Shown here piece by piece: positions 42,705 to 45,188 of a stretch of DNA of 45,188 bases (position 1 is the first letter of the stretch; each line of letters starts with the position of its first letter). The notes beneath the pieces are model-generated. The model saw only the letters and a list, made by a program, of their open reading frames with translations. It was not told the DNA's origin and searched no databases. Location of the stretch: positions 1-45,188 of the forward strand of contig NZ_RCYB01000011.1 of the NCBI RefSeq assembly GCF_004168205.1, written 5' to 3'. Both the position numbers and the translations under genes were made by a program. The stretch comes from Catenibacterium sp. co_0103. Lineage in GTDB: Bacteria; Bacillota_I; Bacilli_A; Erysipelotrichales; Coprobacillaceae.

Positions 42705-43333
42705 GGCTTTCCTCCTTTCGGGCGGTGTCTTTGTTTTCGTTGCACATAGGCGTTGACCTCCTTAAAAATAGATTTACTCCCACGGAAAAAAGTGAGAGTA
42801 TGTAATGCCGCCAATCCCACACAAATAAAAAACAGATTTCTTTTTCGGGCGGTGTCAGTCACGGTTGGAGATATTTCTTCAATTTCCGCCTTTACTTTCT
42901 CCTTTGCAATCGCAACAGATTTCTGTATTGCCGAAGCGGTGCAATGCTCCATAGCGGCGATTTGGTAAAAATTGAACTCATACTCGTAGTAGAGCAGGAA
43001 ACGCCGCCTTTGTATCTCTGGAAGGCTCCCAACCGCCTTATAGAGCGTTTCATTCCGTTCTTCCTCAACCATGCGTTCATCAAGGCTCTTAGGCACACGC
43101 AACGCCCGTCTGTAAAGGGTTTCGTCCCATACCTCGTTAAACTCCCTGTGCCGCTCGTCCCATTAGAAAAGATTCCTGTTCCTGCGCTCCATCTGCCGAA
43201 ACTCCATAAAGAACTGTTCCGACACTTCCAACTCGTGGGATTTGCCCTGCCCGTCCTTAAAGCTGATAAAATACCTTGTGCCGCTTTCCGTGGATTCCTC
43301 CCGAAGCGTGTATGCCTTAACCCTGTATGCCAT
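42581..43333 (-). pseudogene. Sigma-70-like regulator broken by an in-frame stop
   Basis: From ATG 43333 (GGAGGACA before it) the frame encodes MAYRVKAYTLREESTES to ERRNRNLF and then meets TAA at 43163-43165. The same frame continues without a gap as WDERHREFNEVWDETLYRRA and on to LPEIQRRRFLLYYEYEFNFYQIAAMEHCTASAI, a sigma region 4-type helix-turn-helix. The two halves clearly form one protein of the sigma-like family found in such elements, interrupted by a single nonsense codon, probably a changed Gln codon. The distal part then has a hydrophobic tail and runs into the start of the ATPase gene, so the natural end is uncertain. Confidence 0.72.
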
Positions 43334-43352
43334 CCTGTTGTCCTCCTGCAAA

Positions 43353-43381
43353 AAATGAGTGAGGGGATTTCCATCCCTCAC
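43353..43381 (-). terminator. Terminator between sigma-type genes
   Basis: GTGAGGG (43359-43365) pairs with CCCTCAC (43375-43381); on the minus strand a TCATTTTTT follows. Confidence 0.7.
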
Positions 43382-43416
43382 CCAGTAGCCCGCAGGATGG
43401 CAGGCTGTTTTAGAAG

Positions 43417-43842
43417 CTATAAAATTTTCCGCAGCTTCTTCCGCAGATGGTCTAACCTCGCATAGATGGCACCAGTCGTCAAATGCACAAGCGGGGCAAT
43501 CTCCTTTGTGGAATACCCCTGCATTTTCAGCAGGACGATTTTCAAGGTACGCCCGTCCACCGTGACTAATACTTGATAGAGATTTTCGCTCTCAATCTCT
43601 TCCAGTAACTCCGCAACCGTACCCACTTCCGCCTGCCGCTCCCTGCCTGCCATGTCCTCAAGATATTCCGCAACGTCATTCGTCCATCGGTAAAACCGCC
43701 TGTTGGAATTGAAATCTGCCCTGTCCGCCATGCGTATCTGCTCAATGGTCGCTTCATCAACGCCGCACTCACGCAGCAGCTTTTCCTCCGCTTCTTTCCA
43801 GATACGCCATTTCCTGTCCTCCCGTCCGTGGTTGTATGCCAT
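43417..43842 (-). CDS. Sigma-70 region 4-like helix-turn-helix protein
   Basis: The start is ATG 43842 after GGAGGAAG, giving 141 residues. The N-terminal half is charged (HGREDRKWRIWKEAEEKLL). The C-terminal end has a sigma region 4-like helix-turn-helix (TVDGRTLKIVLLKMQGYSTKEIA, then TGAIYARLDHLRKKLRKIL). It lies between two other sigma-type genes and is bounded by terminator hairpins on each side. It is presumably a transcription regulator of the element; targets are unknown. Confidence 0.78.
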   Translation of the reverse strand: MAYNHGREDRKWRIWKEAEEKLLRECGVDEATIEQIRMADRADFNSNRRFYRWTNDVAEYLEDMAGRERQAEVGTVAELLEEIESENLYQVLVTVDGRTLKIVLLKMQGYSTKEIAPLVHLTTGAIYARLDHLRKKLRKIL

Positions 43843-43884
43843 TCTTACTTCCTCCAATCAGAATTGATTGAGAGGGCAGAGAAA

Positions 43885-43922
43885 AGCCCCCTCATCTTCC
43901 CAAAGGAAAAAACAAGGGGGCT
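43885..43922 (-). terminator. Hairpin between sigma-type genes, possible terminator
   Basis: AGCCCCCT (43885-43892) pairs perfectly with AGGGGGCT (43915-43922) around a 22-base loop; on the minus strand CTTTTCTC follows, so termination may be weak. Confidence 0.6.
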
Positions 43923-43936
43923 GAACGCCTTAAATT

Positions 43937-44449
43937 TTAATTTTCTATTATCTTTCTTAGTTTTATTAGGATTCTGGCTTTGCGTTTGTTTACAACGCTC
44001 TGGGTTATGCCCAACCTCGCCCCGACTTCACGCTCGGAAAGTCCGTCAAAAAAGATTGCCTGTATCAGCTCCTGTTCACTATCCGACAGCAAAGGCAGGG
44101 CGGCTTTCAGCCTGTCCACCATGACCGCATTGACAACGGTTTCTGCAATGTCCACCGCTTCATCAGTGATAAAGTCCAGAGGATTCCCCTCGCTGTCCGT
44201 AAATCCGTCGAGAGATAGCAGTCTATTCTTTGTATCTAATTTTTGCAGATAACGCCACCGTTCCTTGTCACGGTAGAAGTCTGTGTATTGCTCCCTCACG
44301 ACTTCAAGCAGACAGCCTTGAATGGGGATAAACAGCTTGTCCATATAGGTCTGGTCGGATTCCCTGCAACGGCAGAACTCCGTGTAGGATAATTCCACAT
44401 AGCCGCCACTTTCTCTGATATATACCTTTCTTGGTGCATATTTCACCAT
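43937..44449 (-). CDS. Sigma-70 family RNA polymerase sigma factor-like protein
   Basis: The start is ATG 44449 with GGGAGG before it (170 residues). MVKYAPRKVYIRESGGYVEL opens the protein. A sigma region 2-like part is weak, and region 4 is clear: LPLLSDSEQELIQAIFFDGLSEREVGARLGITQ, then a basic recognition helix and KARILIKLRKII. It is likely to direct transcription of element genes. A terminator-like hairpin precedes it and a short leader ORF lies further upstream. Confidence 0.82.
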   Translation of the reverse strand: MVKYAPRKVYIRESGGYVELSYTEFCRCRESDQTYMDKLFIPIQGCLLEVVREQYTDFYRDKERWRYLQKLDTKNRLLSLDGFTDSEGNPLDFITDEAVDIAETVVNAVMVDRLKAALPLLSDSEQELIQAIFFDGLSEREVGARLGITQSVVNKRKARILIKLRKIIEN

Positions 44450-44562
44450 AAATACCTCCCATCTGAATTTTTGAAATGTAAAAAATCCAGATGGAGAGGC
44501 GGAGAACGACACCGCATATCAGAAACAGCCCTACGGCACTTTCCAACAAAAATCGACAAAAG

Positions 44563-44593
44563 AAAAACCGCAAAGGCTCTGTGACCTTTACGG
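44563..44593 (-). terminator. Terminator-like hairpin upstream of the sigma gene
   Basis: On the minus strand CCGTAAAGG and CCTTTGCGG pair (44593-44585 with 44576-44568; one G-U pair), followed by TTTTTCTTTT. It lies between a 42-codon ORF and the sigma gene and could act as an attenuator. Confidence 0.6.
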
Positions 44594-44639
44594 TTATAGG
44601 AAATAGTAATTCTATTGTATGGAGATTGTACTTCTACTT

Positions 44640-44768
44640 TCAAGGTGAGAAGTACCGTTGCACTGGCAGAAATTTTTTTAACTGGTTTCCTGCCGTTCTC
44701 TGATATGCTATGTATTGATAAATTTTGCTTCGTATGAGCAGATAGATAACTGCCCGAAAAAAGGACAT
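44640..44768 (-). CDS. Possible 42-residue leader peptide
   Basis: ATG 44768 follows GGAGGGA at about eight bases and opens a 42-codon frame starting MSFFRAVIYLLIRS and ending QRYFSP. The stop lies in the loop of a perfect 8 bp inverted repeat (GTACTTCT 44628-44635 with AGAAGTAC 44648-44655), so ribosome position could affect folding. A terminator hairpin and the sigma gene follow. The rest of 44513-44888 shows no other convincing coding sequence. Confidence 0.35.
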   Translation of the reverse strand: MSFFRAVIYLLIRSKIYQYIAYQRTAGNQLKKFLPVQRYFSP

Positions 44769-44888
44769 AAAAAAATCCCTCCAAATTTAAAAACAAATTC
44801 AGAGGGTAATTTAGGGTATAACAAAATAACCCACCCGAATATCGTTTTTTTTATTTGGTGAGTTTGTTCTTTCAAATACGAAACAAAA

Positions 44889-44931
44889 AGAGCCGATGAT
44901 TCGTGAATTGTTCCACAATTTCATCGGCTCT
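44889..44931 (-). terminator. Terminator of the cysteine-rich KTR gene
   Basis: AGAGCCGATGA (44889-44899) pairs perfectly with TCATCGGCTCT (44921-44931), and on the minus strand TTTTTG follows; an inner AATTGT/ACAATT stem extends the structure. Confidence 0.82.
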
Positions 44932-44936
44932 GCGTC

Positions 44937-45110
44937 TTAAGCGTCTGGCTCTTTGATGACAGTTATCTTCAAGTTGTCAACTTTAATCAATCTTTCTTGT
45001 CTGCATTTTGGACAATAAAGGGGATAATTCTCCAAAACAGTGTCCTTCCTAATTTTATTACGGGTTTTGCTCCCACAAACAGGACACAATATCCATTCGC
45101 ATTTCATCAT
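44937..45110 (-). CDS. Cysteine-rich KTR protein (Tn916 Orf6-like)
   Basis: This 57-residue protein has two CxxC pairs, CPVCGSKTR and CPKCRQERL, likely binding zinc, and ends in EPDA. It matches the cysteine-rich KTR family, which in Tn916-like elements follows the tetracycline resistance gene tet(M). GGAGGAAATT precedes adjacent ATG codons (45110 or 45107). The gene that would lie upstream is outside the window, so a resistance gene is only a prediction. A small hairpin (CCGCGC/GCGCGG, 45127-45145) lies just before it. Confidence 0.8.
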   Translation of the reverse strand: MMKCEWILCPVCGSKTRNKIRKDTVLENYPLYCPKCRQERLIKVDNLKITVIKEPDA

Positions 45111-45188
45111 AATTTCCTCCATTTCCCCGCGCCTTCGTTGCGCGGACACAAATATATAACCAAACTCAAATCCACCAAAACTATAGTG

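Larger units (their letters stand above)
36870..45188. mobile_element. Integrative mobilizable element (left part)
   Basis: From about 36870 to the window end the base composition is clearly more GC-rich than the chromosome, and nearly all genes are on the minus strand. It carries a large serine recombinase at its edge, small accessory genes, ParB, a MobV relaxase with a recognisable origin of transfer, a RepA-like ATPase, three sigma-type regulators and a cysteine-rich KTR gene. No type IV secretion gene is seen, so it is probably mobilised by a helper. The large serine recombinase plus MobV relaxase resembles the Tn4451 logic. The left junction interrupts an ABC permease gene; the right end is outside the window. 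Confidence 0.88.

Noticed and set aside
42892..43374. 160-codon frame overlapping the sigma-type pseudogene
   Set aside because: It is rich in Arg, Trp and Cys and out of frame with the recognisable sigma-like protein, so it is a shadow.
44443..44796. 117-codon minus-strand frame over the region upstream of the sigma gene
   Set aside because: It lacks a ribosome site, overlaps the terminator hairpin and the real sigma start, and shows no protein-like domain.
36876..45188. Full conjugative element
   Set aside because: No VirB4, VirD4/TcpA or other secretion gene is seen in the window; mobilizable is the more cautious reading, though the element continues outside.

Overview
The window looks like the chromosome of an AT-rich, anaerobic, fermentative low-GC Gram-positive gut bacterium. 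It has an integrated, more GC-rich mobile element at its right end. Supporting evidence is pyruvate formate-lyase, a PduL-type phosphotransacylase, an oxygen-labile Fe-S serine dehydratase and fumarase, the cdaA-cdaR-glmM operon, a T-box leader, strong AGGAGG ribosome sites and many intrinsic terminators. The protein style suggests Erysipelotrichales/Coprobacillaceae (Catenibacterium-like), but that placement is inference.

Layout. 1-6717 (mostly minus): serine dehydratase, ROK sugar kinase, a small unknown protein, PflA/PflB, a glyoxalase and a membrane-anchored EIIB-like protein. 6718-7327 has no intact gene but holds a broken TnpB relic. 7328-13911: a SEDS peptidoglycan polymerase, rluD-like and nadK, CYTH protein, Spx, T-box/trpS and uppP. 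14008-17030: RidA, a thioredoxin-fold protein without its cysteines, a small serine recombinase, a zinc-ribbon membrane protein and alanine racemase. 17121-20297: an overlapping operon of Fe-S aldo/keto reductase, two tandem thioredoxin-like lipoproteins, deoD and a HAD phosphatase. 20342-25647: a two-component system, glmM, cdaR and cdaA (cell-envelope precursor supply and c-di-AMP). 25792-27262: PduL, flavodoxin, HU. 27328-30396: two-subunit fumarase flanked by two RpiR-type regulators. 30397-30637: a structured intergenic region that may encode a plus-strand small RNA with C-rich loops. 30638-35080: dipeptidase, HAD phosphatase, an HPr-like protein lacking the phospho-histidine, tRNA-Trp, a rhodanese-like protein and a 6-phospho-beta-glucosidase. 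35211-36870: a GntR/ABC transporter operon.

The last ABC gene is cut at about 36870 by the mobile element, which runs to the window end. In the minus direction the element carries a cysteine-rich KTR protein, a possible leader peptide, a sigma-type gene, a second HTH gene, a third sigma-type gene broken by an in-frame stop, a RepA-like ATPase, a MobV relaxase, ParB, a PC4/YdbC-like protein, a small unknown protein and a large serine recombinase. Between relaxase and ATPase lies a MobV-type origin of transfer with a TAGTGTG/TTA nick motif, flanked by copies of a ~47 bp repeat. No conjugation apparatus is visible, so within the window it resembles an integrative mobilizable element with a Tn4451-like logic (recombinase plus MobV relaxase). 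Its right end is not in the window.

Cross-talk seen in the window: the trpS T-box (specifier UGG, acceptor-pairing UGGC) matches the tRNA-Trp (CCA anticodon, discriminator G) encoded 21 kb away. Several proteins keep a catalytic fold but have lost the reactive residue (EIIB-like, HPr-like, rhodanese-like, thioredoxin-like), which suggests regulatory roles.
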